The notes: generated by a model from the sequence alone, not told the origin. A stretch of 64,000 nt of DNA from Erwinia oleae (GCF_000770305.1 NZ_JNVB01000020.1:1-64000), one strand, 5' to 3'; numbered from the stretch's first letter, positions 21,560 through 31,270 are shown. A program made the numbers and translations.

Positions 21560-23185
21560 ATGACCTTGAGTAAAATTGCGCCTTCAGAAACACCGCGGCA
21601 GGATGTCACAGAGCATCCCCGCGTCTTCGAACCCGCTACGCTGCTGCTGCTGCTCGCGCTCAGCGTGTTCGGCGCTATTATCGGCGTGCAGCTTCTCACC
21701 ACGCTTGGCGTGACGCCGAACACCTCGATTATCGGCGCGATGGTGGCGATGATCATCGCCCGTATCCCGCTGCAATCGTTCGCGCGCTTTCGCTCAATAC
21801 ATATCCAGAATCTTGCGCAAAGCGCCACGTCGGCGGCCACCTTTGGCGCGGCCAATTCGCTGCTGCTGCCCATTGCCATTCCGTGGCTGTTTGGCCGTCA
21901 GGACATGGTAATGCCCATGTTTATTGGCGTGTCGCTGGCGATGCTGCTGGACGGCTACATGCTTTACCGCCTGTTCAACACGCGCATTTTCCCGGCGGAA
22001 GGCGCGTGGCCGCCGGGCGTGGCCGCAGCAGAATCCATTAAGGCCGGCGATCGGGGAGGAAAGCAAGCAGCGCTGCTGGGCATGGGTATTGTGATTGGCG
22101 CAATCGGTTCCTTTTTTAAATTTCCAATGGCCGCGCTGGGTACGGCGTTTATCGGCAATATCTGGGCGCTGGGAATGCTGGGCATCGGTTTCCTGCTGCG
22201 GGGCTACTCGCAGCCGGTTTTCGGCATTGATATCAACCAGCTCTATATTCCTCACGGCATGATGGCGGGCGCAGGCGTGGTCGCGCTTTTCCAGATAATC
22301 AGGCTGATCCGCACCAGTAATGAGGAGGGGACAACCGCCACGCAGCACGACAGCACGCTACCGGAAAACCAGAGCACGCAAATCGGTAAGACGCTGCGCC
22401 TTGGCGCGCTGGGTTTTGTTGCCATCTCCGTTTTGATTGCGTTGAGCAGCGGCCTTTATGCGCACCTGACGCTACCGTGGCTGCTGGCCTTTATGGTCTA
22501 CGCCGCTTTTGCCGCCTTCCTGCATCAGATGATCGTCGGACTGGCCGCGATGCATTCAGGCTGGTTCCCGGCGTTCGCCGTGGCACTGATTACCCTGCTG
22601 GTGGGTATTCTGATTGGCTTCCCGCCGGAAGCGCTGGCGATGCTGTGCGGCTTCTCCGCCGCCACCGGCCCGGCCTTTGCCGACATGGGTTACGATCTCA
22701 AAGCGGGCTGGATATTGCGTGGTAAAGGGGAATTCACCCGCCTTGAAGTCAGCGGCCGCCGCCAGCAGCTTCTGGCGGCGATGCTGGCCTTTGTGGTGGC
22801 GATCCCGGTCGTGCTGTTCATTTTCCGCGACTACTTTTCGCAGGGGCTGGTGCCGCCGGTCGCGAAGGTTTATGTGGCGGCGATCAACGCCGGCGTATCG
22901 ATGGATATCGCCAAATCCTTGCTGATTTGGGCGATCCCCGGCGCGTTGATCCAGTTCATCGGCGGTCCGGGTCGTCAGATGGGCGTACTGCTCGCCACCG
23001 GCCTGTTGATTAACAATCCGCTGGCAGGCTGGGCGGTGCTGTTCGGTATTCTTATTCGCTACATCTGGATACGTCGCGGCGGCGAAGCCGCCCGTAATAA
23101 TATGGAGGTGCTCGCCGCAGGCCTGATCGCAGGCGACGCCCTGTTCAGCTTCTTTAATTCAATTTTGCCCGGCGGCAAGAAATAA
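21560..23185 (+). CDS. OPT-family oligopeptide transporter
   Basis: 541-residue polytopic membrane protein of the oligopeptide transporter (OPT) superfamily. Roughly 12-16 hydrophobic helices are visible. Family-like segments include VTPNTSIIGAMVAMIIARIPLQSF near the start, the long central loop around residues 250-275 (rich in Thr/Gln/Asn), and LIWAIPGALIQFIGGPGRQMGVLLATGLLI near the end. OPT proteins are proton-coupled importers of small peptides or metal chelates. It lies between the IclR regulator and a set of peptide- and amino-acid-type enzymes, so a peptide-like substrate is likely. The ATG at 21560 lies very close to its GGAGA; a TTG six bases downstream is an alternative. Confidence 0.85.
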   Translation: MTLSKIAPSETPRQDVTEHPRVFEPATLLLLLALSVFGAIIGVQLLTTLGVTPNTSIIGAMVAMIIARIPLQSFARFRSIHIQNLAQSATSAATFGAANSLLLPIAIPWLFGRQDMVMPMFIGVSLAMLLDGYMLYRLFNTRIFPAEGAWPPGVAAAESIKAGDRGGKQAALLGMGIVIGAIGSFFKFPMAALGTAFIGNIWALGMLGIGFLLRGYSQPVFGIDINQLYIPHGMMAGAGVVALFQIIRLIRTSNEEGTTATQHDSTLPENQSTQIGKTLRLGALGFVAISVLIALSSGLYAHLTLPWLLAFMVYAAFAAFLHQMIVGLAAMHSGWFPAFAVALITLLVGILIGFPPEALAMLCGFSAATGPAFADMGYDLKAGWILRGKGEFTRLEVSGRRQQLLAAMLAFVVAIPVVLFIFRDYFSQGLVPPVAKVYVAAINAGVSMDIAKSLLIWAIPGALIQFIGGPGRQMGVLLATGLLINNPLAGWAVLFGILIRYIWIRRGGEAARNNMEVLAAGLIAGDALFSFFNSILPGGKK

Positions 23186-23209
23186 CCACGCCAACTTTAA
23201 GGGAAAATC

Positions 23210-24148
23210 ATGAGCTTACAACAGACTTTGCAGGTATTCGAATTGCTGGACAGCGCCACCGCCAGCGGTGAAAAGGTCAGATCACTGCTGGCAGGCTATG
23301 CTGGCGTTGAGGTTACCGTTAAGGAAGTCCGCGGCCCGAAAGGCAAAACCGACTTCGTCAAAATTATGATCCCCGGCACCGCAGGCAAGCGTCAGGGCGG
23401 CACAACGCCCACTCTCGGCATCGTCGGGCGCCTCGGCGGTATCGGCGCGCGCCCCGGACGCATCGGGCTGGTGTCGGACGCCGACGGCGCGGTCGCGGCG
23501 GTTGCCAGCGCGCTGAAGCTGGCGGAAATGCAGCGCCAGGGCGACAGCCTGCCGGGCGACGTCATTGTCACCACGCATATCTGCCCGGATGCGCCAACGC
23601 GTCCGCATGATCCGGTTGATTTCATGGATTCGCCGGTAGAAACAGAAGACATGAACGAGCAGGAAGTGTCGGATGAGATGGATGCGGTGCTGTCGATTGA
23701 CACCACCAAAGGCAACCGGATTATCAATCACAAAGGCTTTGCGATTTCGCCCACGGTAAAAGAAGGCTACATCCTGCGCGTATCGGAAGATCTGCTGCGG
23801 GTGATGGAGATGACGACCGGGCAGTTGCCGGTCACCTTCCCCATCACTACCCAGGACATCACGCCTTACGGCAACGGCGTTTATCACCTGAACAGCATTC
23901 TGCAACCGTCGATTGCCACCCGCGCGCCGGTCGTCGGCGTGGCGATCACCGCCGTCAGCGCCGTGCCGGGCTGCGGCACGGGCGCCAGCCACGAAGTGGA
24001 TATCGCGCTGGCCACCAAATTCGCCGTGGAAGTGGCAAAAGAGTTTACCCGCGGCACCTGTCAGTTCTATAACACAGAGGAGTATCAGCGCCTGCTTGAT
24101 CTGTACGGTTCGCTGGCACACCTGCAAAAACGTCAGCCGGAGGCATGA
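23210..24148 (+). CDS. DUF1177 family protein
   Basis: 312-residue protein of the DUF1177 family; no enzymatic role is established that I know of. Visible landmarks are GIVGRLGGIGARPGRIGLVSDADGA, HICPDAPTRPHDPVDFMDSPV with clustered His/Asp/Cys, the acidic stretch EDMNEQEVSDEMDAVLSIDTTKGNRIINHKGFAI, and AVSAVPGCGTGASHEVDIALATKFAVEV. The His/Asp pattern is reminiscent of metal-dependent peptidases, but that is impression only. It sits between the transporter and an AroM-like gene with short spacing, and so shares their pathway. Confidence 0.85.
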   Translation: MSLQQTLQVFELLDSATASGEKVRSLLAGYAGVEVTVKEVRGPKGKTDFVKIMIPGTAGKRQGGTTPTLGIVGRLGGIGARPGRIGLVSDADGAVAAVASALKLAEMQRQGDSLPGDVIVTTHICPDAPTRPHDPVDFMDSPVETEDMNEQEVSDEMDAVLSIDTTKGNRIINHKGFAISPTVKEGYILRVSEDLLRVMEMTTGQLPVTFPITTQDITPYGNGVYHLNSILQPSIATRAPVVGVAITAVSAVPGCGTGASHEVDIALATKFAVEVAKEFTRGTCQFYNTEEYQRLLDLYGSLAHLQKRQPEA

Positions 24149-24150
24149 AA

Positions 24151-24831
24151 ATGTCCGTAAGCAAAATAGGCACGCTGACCATCGGCCAGGCGCCGCGCAG
24201 CGATATCACCCCAATCCTTGAGGCGGCGCTGCCTGAGCATGTCACCTGCGTTCACGCCGGCGTACTGGATGGCCTGAGCGAGGAAGAGATTGCCGCACGG
24301 TTTCCGGTACAGCAGGGCCACGGCGTGCTGACGTCGCGCCTGCTCAACGGCAGTGCGGTCGTGATGGGGAAACCCGCCGTGGGCGCCGCGGTGCAGAAGA
24401 AGATTGACTGGCTGGCAGCCGAGGGCTGCCAGATTATCGCTCTGCTCTGTACCGGCGAGTTTCACGGCCTCAACTGCGACGGCGCCTGGCTGATTGAACC
24501 GGATCGTATCCTGCCGCCGACGCTGAACGCGCTGGTCGGCAACCGCCGCGCCGGGATCCTGGTGCCGCTGGAGTCGCAGATCGCCAGCGAGTTGACCAAG
24601 TGGAAAGGCGCGGCGGTCGCGCCGGTTTTCGCCGTCGCGTCGCCTTATACCGCTACCGAACAGCAGATCGCCGACGCCGCTCGCTCGCTGGAAGCCCAGG
24701 GTGCGGAGATCATCCTCACCGACTGTATGGGCTATACCGGCTGGCATCGGGAAATCTGTAGCCAGCACGTTGAACTGCCGGTGGTGCTGTCAAACCAGCT
24801 GCTGGCCGATCTGCTGCGTAATATGCTCTGA
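24151..24831 (+). CDS. AroM family protein
   Basis: 226-residue AroM-like protein. The N-terminal KIGTLTIGQAPRSDITPILEAALPE and the later IEPDRILPPTLNALVGNRRAGILVPLESQ and LTDCMGYTGWHREICSQH match the AroM layout. The conserved Cys residues in LLCTGEFHG and TDCMGY recall the two-Cys active site of Asp/Glu racemases, a fold AroM is thought to share. The ATG at 24151 has GGAGG 7 nt upstream; an ATG at 24145 overlaps the previous stop but has no spacing. The biochemical role of AroM is undefined. Here it travels with a second racemase-like gene, suggesting a joint task on an amino acid. Confidence 0.87.
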   Translation: MSVSKIGTLTIGQAPRSDITPILEAALPEHVTCVHAGVLDGLSEEEIAARFPVQQGHGVLTSRLLNGSAVVMGKPAVGAAVQKKIDWLAAEGCQIIALLCTGEFHGLNCDGAWLIEPDRILPPTLNALVGNRRAGILVPLESQIASELTKWKGAAVAPVFAVASPYTATEQQIADAARSLEAQGAEIILTDCMGYTGWHREICSQHVELPVVLSNQLLADLLRNML

Positions 24832-24840
24832 GGAGACACC

Positions 24841-25533
24841 ATGAACTTACTGCTACTGAGCAACTCCGCGTCGCCCGGCGCAGCTTACCTGGAACATGCG
24901 GTGCCGGTTATTCGCCAGCATCTCGCACAGCGTCGCTCGGCCATTTTTATTCCCTTCGCGGGCGTGACCCAGAGCCGGGATGCGTATACCGATAAAGTGC
25001 GCCAGGCGCTGTCCGGGTTAAACCTCGACATCACCGGCGTGCATACGCTGGACGACGCGCCGTCGGCCATTGCGCAGGCGGAGGTGATTATCGTGGGCGG
25101 CGGCAATACCTTTAACCTGCTGAAAACCTGCCGCGAGCAGGGACTGCTCGGCCCGATTGCCAGCGCGGTAAAAAGAGGCGCACTCTACGTTGGCTGGAGC
25201 GCGGGCGCTAACCTTGCCTGCCCGACCATTCGCACCACCAACGATATGCCGATTGTCGATCCGGTCGGACTGGACGCGCTCAATCTTTTTCCGCTGCAAA
25301 TCAATCCGCACTTTACCAACGCGCTGCCTGCCGGGCATCAGGGCGAAACGCGCGAGCAGCGAATTCGCGAACTACTGGCGGTGTCGCCCGAGCTGGAGAT
25401 TATCGGCCTGCCGGAAGGTAACTGGATTGAGGTGACAGACGACGGCGCGCGCACCGGTGGGCCGCATCCCACGCTGCTGTTTAAAGCCAACAGCGAAGCC
25501 ATCAGCCTGCCTTCGGGCCATCAACTGAGTTAA
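24841..25533 (+). CDS. pepE: Dipeptidase E (alpha-aspartyl dipeptidase), S51 family
   Basis: 230-residue serine peptidase that cleaves Asp-X dipeptides in the cytoplasm. The nucleophile Ser is in [13 protein letters not shown], followed by the Asp in [12 protein letters not shown] and the His in QINPHFTN, as in the PepE triad. Length equals E. coli PepE (229). AGGAG lies upstream. Position inside the OPT/DUF1177/AroM/racemase operon suggests that the imported compound is, or contains, an aspartyl peptide. Confidence 0.93.
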   Translation: MNLLLLSNSASPGAAYLEHAVPVIRQHLAQRRSAIFIPFAGVTQSRDAYTDKVRQALSGLNLDITGVHTLDDAPSAIAQAEVIIVGGGNTFNLLKTCREQGLLGPIASAVKRGALYVGWSAGANLACPTIRTTNDMPIVDPVGLDALNLFPLQINPHFTNALPAGHQGETREQRIRELLAVSPELEIIGLPEGNWIEVTDDGARTGGPHPTLLFKANSEAISLPSGHQLS

Positions 25534-25544
25534 CAGGAGGCACC

Positions 25545-26177
25545 ATGCTGGGAATTATTCGGGTGCTGACGCACAGCGATCCGGAGTTCGTCAACGAGCA
25601 CGGCAGGCTGATCGCTGCGGCGTGGGGGATTGCGTCGGTCAGCCGCTGTATTGACGACCAACCGCGCGGCATCTTTGATGCGCAGAGCGAAGCCGTAGCG
25701 GTGCCAAAGATCGTGGCGCTGGGCCGCGCGTTGAAAGTAGAGGGATGCCGCGCGCTGTTTCTCAGCTGCGCCGCCGATCCCGGCCTGCGCGAGTTGCGTC
25801 AGGCGGTCGCGATCCCGGTAGTCAGTGCGGGAAGCGCGTCGGCCAGCCTGGCGGCGGTGCTGAAGCGCCCGGTAGCGGTGATGGGCATCGGCGCCGATGC
25901 GCCAGCGCCGTTCAGAACGCTGCTGGGCGAAACGGTGCGTTATGCACGGCCTGAAGGCGTGCTGAACACTACCGATCTGCTGACGCCTCAGGGCCGCGAG
26001 GCGTCGCTGGCCTGCGCCGACGCGCTTTACCGTGAGGGCGCCGAGGTGATCGCGTTCTCCTGTACCGGCTTCTCCACCATCGCGCTGGCGGAGACGATCA
26101 ACCAGGAGCTGGGGAAAATCGCGATTGATGCCGTCGGCGCAGCGGGGTTGTTTATCAGCCAGCTTGCGCCGCGTTAA
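25545..26177 (+). CDS. Aspartate/glutamate (hydantoin) racemase family protein
   Basis: 210-residue member of the Asp/Glu/hydantoin racemase superfamily. The two catalytic Cys are in FLSCAADPGLRELR (about residue 70) and AFSCTGFSTIAL (about residue 171). VVSAGSASASLAAVLKRPVAVMGIG in the middle is the usual phosphate-free binding loop region. CAGGAGG lies just upstream. Last gene of the operon, ending 7 nt before a strong terminator. With PepE, it could let the cell use D- or beta-linked aspartyl peptides; this is a hypothesis. Confidence 0.85.
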   Translation: MLGIIRVLTHSDPEFVNEHGRLIAAAWGIASVSRCIDDQPRGIFDAQSEAVAVPKIVALGRALKVEGCRALFLSCAADPGLRELRQAVAIPVVSAGSASASLAAVLKRPVAVMGIGADAPAPFRTLLGETVRYARPEGVLNTTDLLTPQGREASLACADALYREGAEVIAFSCTGFSTIALAETINQELGKIAIDAVGAAGLFISQLAPR

Positions 26178-26183
26178 CGGCAT

Positions 26184-26217
26184 AAAAAAAGGCCTTCACA
26201 GGAAGGCCTTAATTTTT
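26184..26217. terminator. Bidirectional terminator between racemase gene and treF
   Basis: AAGGCCTT-CACAGG-AAGGCCTT forms an 8-bp stem with AATTTTTA after it on the plus strand and a run of seven T on the minus strand (A7 at 26184-26190). It serves the IclR operon in one direction and trehalase in the other. Confidence 0.9.
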
Positions 26218-27925
26218 ACCTGGTCGGCGCGGCGTCAGGGTACATCGCCAACAGGCGACGCGTGACGCCGTTAGTCCAGCCGAAGCCGTCCTGAAGCGGA
26301 TATTCACCGCCGCCCGCCAGCACCGGCCCGCGTCCGGCCACGTTATACTTCTCCACCATTTTGTGGTGCCGATGATAGGTTGCGCCCACCACCTGAAGCC
26401 AGCGCGTGGCAATCTCTTTTGCCAGCAGCTCTTCACCGTACTGGTTAAAGCCCTGAATCGCCATCCACTGCATCGGTGCCCAGCCGTTTGGACGATCCCA
26501 CTGCTCGCCGGTCTCTTCCACCGTGCAAAGTATGCCGCCTGGCGCCAGTAAATGCGCACGAATCGCATCCGCCGTCTGGCTGGCCTGGCTTTCGCTCGCC
26601 ATTTCAACATACAGCGGCGCAACCGAGGCGGCCGAGAACGCGCCCTTCTCCCGCTCGCGCCAGTTATAGTCACGATAAAGACCCGCCTGGACATCCCACA
26701 GGTATTTATCCACTGCGGCGCGGCGGCGAGTCGCTTTTTCACGATACAGCCCGGCCGCATCATGATCGTGAGCGTTTTCAGAAAGCCGGGCAATGGTCAT
26801 TTCCAGCTTGTAGAGAAACGCGTTCAGATCGATCGGCACAATGCTGGTGGTCTGAATGCTCTCCAGCCGACCCGGCTCGCTCAGCCAGCGCGAGGAGAAG
26901 TCCCAACCGGACGCCGCGCCCGCACGCAGATCGCGATAGACTTCGCTGGACGGACGCGCCGAATTGCGCGCGGTTTCCACATCCTCTATCCACGCCTCGT
27001 CACGCGGCGTATCGCGATCGTCCCAGTAACGGTTGAGCACTTCACCATCGGCCATCATCACCACGTGACGGTAAGCTTCATTCGGCGTCAGCGCGTCGGT
27101 GCCGTCCATCCAGAAAGCATATTCGCTTTTGAGCTGCTTTAAATAGCGCTGTGCTTTATCAACGCCATCTTTTTCAAACAGCTCGACCATCATGGCGAAC
27201 ACCGGCGGCTGCGAACGGCTCAGATAATAGGTGCGGTTGCCGTTCGGGATGTGCCCGTAGGTGTCGATCATCCACGCAAAGTTGTCCGCCATGTTGGCCA
27301 GCAGATCGTGACGGCCGCTGGCGGCAAAACCCAGCATGCTGAAGTAGGAATCCCAGTAGTAGGTTTCGCCAAACCGGCCGCCCGGCACCACGTAAGGCTC
27401 CGGTAGCGGCAGCAGCGAAGAGAATTCCGAATGCTTTTCCGGCTGGCGTGTTAATACCGGCCAGAGAGAATCAATATGCTGTTCCATACTTTTTGCCGGA
27501 TCGGAAACATAGCGGCTGTCGTGCACACGCGGCAGCTCAAAATTCTCCAGCACAAAGGTCAATAAATTAAAATCTTCACGCTCGCGCTGAATATAATAGC
27601 GATAAAGAATGCGTTCCGGCTCTGCTTTTGGCGCGCAGTCTGCAAACGTTTTGCTGTCGCTAAATATTTGCGACATTTGCACCGCTTCAAACAGATCCTG
27701 ATAACGGTCTGAGGGCGTCAGAATATCCGATGCGGGCAGGCCGCGAATCGTCTCCGGCTGCGGCTCGACCGCGGCTTCCGGGCCAGACTCATAGTCGTGA
27801 TACCAGGTTTCAAATTCAGTGTGATTTGGGTCAACAATCAGGTCGTTTTGATTAAAAGTGATAAAGCCTCCTGATGCCAATCTGAATCGACAGTGCGTTG
27901 TGTGCTGTTTAAAGAAGCCGGTCAT
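26216..27925 (-). CDS. treF: Cytoplasmic trehalase
   Basis: Glycoside hydrolase family 37 enzyme splitting trehalose into two glucose. Both signatures are present, [15 protein letters not shown] and [10 protein letters not shown], with [14 protein letters not shown] carrying the catalytic Asp and [17 protein letters not shown] near the end. No signal peptide, and the sequence follows E. coli TreF from [16 protein letters not shown] onward, so cytoplasmic rather than periplasmic. The start is unclear. The ATG at 27925 gives 569 residues but has no ribosome site. A perfect AGGAGG (minus strand, 27867-27872) lies inside the frame with no ATG, GTG or TTG at the right distance. A start near there would give about the E. 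coli length (549). Confidence 0.92.
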   Translation of the reverse strand: MTGFFKQHTTHCRFRLASGGFITFNQNDLIVDPNHTEFETWYHDYESGPEAAVEPQPETIRGLPASDILTPSDRYQDLFEAVQMSQIFSDSKTFADCAPKAEPERILYRYYIQREREDFNLLTFVLENFELPRVHDSRYVSDPAKSMEQHIDSLWPVLTRQPEKHSEFSSLLPLPEPYVVPGGRFGETYYWDSYFSMLGFAASGRHDLLANMADNFAWMIDTYGHIPNGNRTYYLSRSQPPVFAMMVELFEKDGVDKAQRYLKQLKSEYAFWMDGTDALTPNEAYRHVVMMADGEVLNRYWDDRDTPRDEAWIEDVETARNSARPSSEVYRDLRAGAASGWDFSSRWLSEPGRLESIQTTSIVPIDLNAFLYKLEMTIARLSENAHDHDAAGLYREKATRRRAAVDKYLWDVQAGLYRDYNWREREKGAFSAASVAPLYVEMASESQASQTADAIRAHLLAPGGILCTVEETGEQWDRPNGWAPMQWMAIQGFNQYGEELLAKEIATRWLQVVGATYHRHHKMVEKYNVAGRGPVLAGGGEYPLQDGFGWTNGVTRRLLAMYPDAAPTR

Positions 27926-28204
27926 TATAATACGCACATAATACAACGCAACCCGCCCTGTTATTTCCACCCATAAAAGGATATTTCAAAAAATAAATAC
28001 AACCGTTTGCGCGCACTATTTTGGGGATATATTTGACTTAACGTTCATTTTGTAAAGCTTGCTTGACGTTTATTTAAAATAATATTCAGAGCATTCCCGT
28101 TACGAATAATTCTCTTTATTATTTATCATCAACATTTACTTAGCCTGCCGCGCTCATTAAGATTAAGCCAGACGCTTCGCACACACTGAGGAAATGCGGC
28201 AATC

Positions 28205-29101
28205 ATGAGCGATGTTGAAAACCTGCACGCGATGGTTGTTTTCGCAAAGGTGGTGGAAACGCGCAGCTTCACCGACGCGGCAAAGGCGCTGGGCCTCTCC
28301 AAATCGGCAGTCAGCAAGGAGATCGCCGCGTTGGAAATCCGGCTTGGCGCAAAACTGCTTCAGCGCACCACCCGCCGTACAGAGGTGACCGGGGTCGGCA
28401 TGACCTGGTATCAGTACTGTGCGCGCATTCTCAGCGAGGTCAAAAGCGCCGATCTGTTCATCCGTCAATATCACGAGGAGCCTACCGGCAGCCTGCGCGT
28501 GGTGGCGCCCGTCACCTTTGGCTGTCAGTGTATTGTGCCGGTACTCAACCAGTTCGTCAGCGCCAACCTGCACGTCAGCGTGGATTTGGATCTTACCGAT
28601 CGCCCGGTCAATCTGCTGGAAGACAACGTGGACGTGGCGATTGTTATCCGCCGCGATCTGCCTGAACATGACCACTATAAGCCGCTGGTGGATATCAGCT
28701 GGGGCCTGTACGCCGCCCCTGACTACCTTGCGCGCTTCCCGACCATCGGCAGGCCGGAAGAGTTAACGCGTCATGATTTTATTCTGTTTCGCGGGCCGGC
28801 TCATACCCTCTCTTTACCTTTTCGTCGCGATAAACAGCGGCGAAATATTGACGTTCGCAGCCGCTTTCGCGCCAACAACAGCATGGCGCTGGTAAATTCC
28901 GCCGTGGCGCAGACCGGTATCGCCTATCTTCCTGACTATGTGGCGCAGGAGGCGGTAAAAACGGGCGCGTTGAGCAGAGTGCTACCGGAATGGGAAATGG
29001 ATATCTATAAATCGTGGATGCTATATAAGCACGAAAGCTACATTTCGCCGCGAGTGCGGTTGTTTATCGAGGCGCTTCAGCGAGCGGTACGGCAGGATTA
29101 A
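28205..29101 (+). CDS. LysR-family regulator (CrgA-like)
   Basis: 298-residue LysR-type regulator. The N-terminal winged helix is MVVFAKVVETRSFTDAAKALGLSKSAVSKEIAALEIRLGAKLLQRTTRRTEVT, and the effector domain is of the CrgA/YafC subgroup (GSLRVVAPVTFGCQCIVPVLNQF, NLLEDNVDVAIVIRRDLP). It is divergent from treF, but no direct link to trehalose is implied: CrgA-type regulators normally control a neighbouring oxidoreductase or transporter, and none is adjacent here. Target unknown. Confidence 0.9.
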   Translation: MSDVENLHAMVVFAKVVETRSFTDAAKALGLSKSAVSKEIAALEIRLGAKLLQRTTRRTEVTGVGMTWYQYCARILSEVKSADLFIRQYHEEPTGSLRVVAPVTFGCQCIVPVLNQFVSANLHVSVDLDLTDRPVNLLEDNVDVAIVIRRDLPEHDHYKPLVDISWGLYAAPDYLARFPTIGRPEELTRHDFILFRGPAHTLSLPFRRDKQRRNIDVRSRFRANNSMALVNSAVAQTGIAYLPDYVAQEAVKTGALSRVLPEWEMDIYKSWMLYKHESYISPRVRLFIEALQRAVRQD

Positions 29102-29134
29102 GCGGGCGGCAAGAATACCGCCCGGCAAACAGTA

Positions 29135-29914
29135 TCAGTAGTAGTTACCGTGACGGTAATCCCAGGTGGTAAAGGTGTCAGACAGCATCGACATAATTTT
29201 ATCGACATCCAGCCCTTTGCGGATCAGCACCGGACAAGGCGTGATATTGCGCTCGCCTTTCTGCTCCGGCACCAGTTTGCCGCTCTCATCCACCATCGCC
29301 ACCATTACGCCCTGCTCGTAGCGGGTTTTATCAGTTTCGTTCGGCTGAATAGATTTCACGTAGTCATTGGCTTCAATAATCAGGTCGGCCTGCGATTCGA
29401 TACGCTCGCCGATGCCTTCCACCAGGCCACGGTTGCCCTTGCCTGACGGGTTGGCCGAGCTGGCAAACGCGAATTTACCGTGGTTTTCCCACAGCTCTTT
29501 CGCCAGTTTTTCGCCGGGGATGCCAAACTTGATCACAAAGCAGCTGGTCTGGCGGCCGTCCATCATCAACGCTTTTGAACCGTCGTCCGGAATGCGCGCC
29601 ACGGCCTCTTCTTTCCACGGCAGAATGCAGCCCAACAGCACGTCTTTGTCCCAGTGCTGCTGATAAAGCGATTCAATTTCCGGATTCAACTGCGCCAGCT
29701 CTTTCAGCTGCGTCAGGGAGCCACACAGCACCACGCCCGGCTTGTTGCGGTTACGCTGCTTGGCATCAAACTTGCGCTCCAGCCCTTTAGCGTCAGAGGT
29801 CATGATGATATAGCCGACCTTGGTCGGACAGACGATCATGCCGCCATCAGCAGAGAGAATGTTAACCGCTTCCGGCTGCAAGTCGCCGTTCCAGTGAATC
29901 GTTTTGTTGCTCAT
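29135..29914 (-). CDS. YrdC/Sua5-domain protein
   Basis: 259-residue protein of the Sua5/YciO/YrdC fold, which makes threonylcarbamoyl-AMP for tRNA modification in its essential members. The core pattern is present: GGMIVCPTKVGYIIMTSD, the basic KFDAKQRNRNKPGVVL with the ATP-binding KxR-type residues, and KFAFASSANPSGKGNRG near residues 148-164. It differs clearly from both E. coli YrdC (190 residues) and YciO, with a longer C-terminal extension (CPVLIRKGLDVDKIMSML). So it is a paralogue of uncertain job, not tsaC itself. The second of two adjacent ATGs (29914) has AGGTG at better spacing. Confidence 0.82.
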   Translation of the reverse strand: MSNKTIHWNGDLQPEAVNILSADGGMIVCPTKVGYIIMTSDAKGLERKFDAKQRNRNKPGVVLCGSLTQLKELAQLNPEIESLYQQHWDKDVLLGCILPWKEEAVARIPDDGSKALMMDGRQTSCFVIKFGIPGEKLAKELWENHGKFAFASSANPSGKGNRGLVEGIGERIESQADLIIEANDYVKSIQPNETDKTRYEQGVMVAMVDESGKLVPEQKGERNITPCPVLIRKGLDVDKIMSMLSDTFTTWDYRHGNYY

Positions 29915-30103
29915 CATCGCACCTGCCTGGTTCAGAAAAGGAAAGTCGGTTGTCGTTGCGTTCAGCCGCAGCGAAACCTGTTGCTGACCATCCTAACGCA
30001 AGTGCAATATTACACAACAGTTGTGGCACAACCACCCTGATTGTTTCTTATGAGAAACAGTAATTGACTGTTGCGCGTTTCTGTTCCGCGCAACAGATGA
30101 GCA

Positions 30104-31171
30104 TCAGGCGGGGATCAGTTTTTCCGCTTTCAGCCGTTCAAAAAGATCGATAAAGGCATCGCGGGTGCACTGGTAGCCGGTGAAGCCCGCTTTACGGCTC
30201 TTGCTGATGTCAGTAAAGACCTCCATCGGCCGCCCCAGATCGGCATCGGTGTGCCACCATGAAACCAGACGGCTGATGTCGGACTCTTTCAGGCCGAACT
30301 GCTGCGCAATCTTCTGCCACTGCGCGGGCGCATCGTCCATTCGCCCTTCCAGCGGCTGTACCTCGTCCGGAAACGGCGCGGCTTCGATGCCGAAGTAGTC
30401 GGCAATTTCGCCCCACATCCATTTCCAGCGGAAAACGTCGCCGTTAACCACATTGTAATCCTGATTTTGTGCGGAAGGCGTGGTCGCGGCCCATTCCAAC
30501 TGCTGCGCCAGCACGCGCGCATCGGTCATGTCCGTTACGCCTTCCCACTGCGCTTTTGAACCAGGGAACACAAACGGCTGCCCGGTTTGTTTGCACAGGC
30601 GGGCATAGACCGCCAGCGTCTGCCCCATGTTCATCGCATTACCCAGCGCAAAGCCGATAATGGTGTGCGGACGATGCACGCTCCAGCTGTAGCCATACTT
30701 TTCTGCCCCGGCGAAGACTTCGTCTTCCTGGGCATAGTAAAAGTTGTCTACCGGCTGGCGTCCCTGCTCTTCGCGAAACGGCGTCACAGGCACTTCGCCT
30801 TTACCATAGGCGTCAAACGGGCCGAGATAGTGTTTCAGACCGGTGACCAGCGCAACGTGTCCGCCTTTCAGGCCGTCGCCCAGCGCGTCAATAACATGAC
30901 GCACCATGGCGCCATTGACGCGAATATTCTCTTTTTCGTTTTCCTGGCGCGCCCAGGCGCTGAAAAAGACCTTATCGACTTTCACCTCGTTGAGCGCCGA
31001 CGCGACCGACGCCGCATCGGTTAAATCTGCCGTCAGCGCCTGACATCCTTCCGGCACGGCGGTGCGGCCGCGCGAAAGGCCGAATACCTGCCAGCCGTCG
31101 TGGTTGAGTTTTTCTGCCAGCGCCGCGCCGATAACGCCGCTGACGCCAACAATAAGTGCGCGTGGTTGCAT
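30104..31171 (-). CDS. PRISE-type SDR reductase
   Basis: 355-residue NADPH-dependent extended short-chain reductase. The Rossmann motif ALIVGVSGVIGAALAEKL is at residues 5-22. GGHVALVTGLKHYLGPFDAYGKG and NFYYAQEDEVF follow; the active-site Tyr in NFYYAQED and the Lys in TGLKHY are the PRISE (progesterone 5-beta-reductase/iridoid synthase-like) arrangement rather than classical YxxxK. The C-terminal part has VFRWKWMWGEIADYFG. Bacterial members reduce activated enones. The start at 31171 follows GGAGAG. Divergent from a LysR regulator that probably controls it. Confidence 0.88.
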   Translation of the reverse strand: MQPRALIVGVSGVIGAALAEKLNHDGWQVFGLSRGRTAVPEGCQALTADLTDAASVASALNEVKVDKVFFSAWARQENEKENIRVNGAMVRHVIDALGDGLKGGHVALVTGLKHYLGPFDAYGKGEVPVTPFREEQGRQPVDNFYYAQEDEVFAGAEKYGYSWSVHRPHTIIGFALGNAMNMGQTLAVYARLCKQTGQPFVFPGSKAQWEGVTDMTDARVLAQQLEWAATTPSAQNQDYNVVNGDVFRWKWMWGEIADYFGIEAAPFPDEVQPLEGRMDDAPAQWQKIAQQFGLKESDISRLVSWWHTDADLGRPMEVFTDISKSRKAGFTGYQCTRDAFIDLFERLKAEKLIPA

Positions 31172-31238
31172 AATTTCTCTCCATTTCAAGTAACAGCCCC
31201 AGTCTGGCAGAGAATAAAAGTCTTATCTCAGGTATAAA

Positions 31239-31255
31239 TTCACATAATTTGTGAA
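31239..31255. promoter_or_regulatory. LysR-type operator
   Basis: TTCACA-TAATT-TGTGAA is a perfect inverted repeat of the T-N11-A kind bound by LysR regulators. It lies between the divergent PRISE reductase and LysR genes, 16 bp before the regulator start. Confidence 0.65.
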
Positions 31256-31270
31256 AAAGAGTCATTAATC

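Noticed and set aside
26216-27925. Periplasmic trehalase (TreA)
   Set aside because: No signal peptide at any plausible start, and the N-terminal region follows TreF.
29135-29914. tsaC (essential YrdC)
   Set aside because: Longer than YrdC with a different C-terminus; a paralogue of the fold is the safer call.
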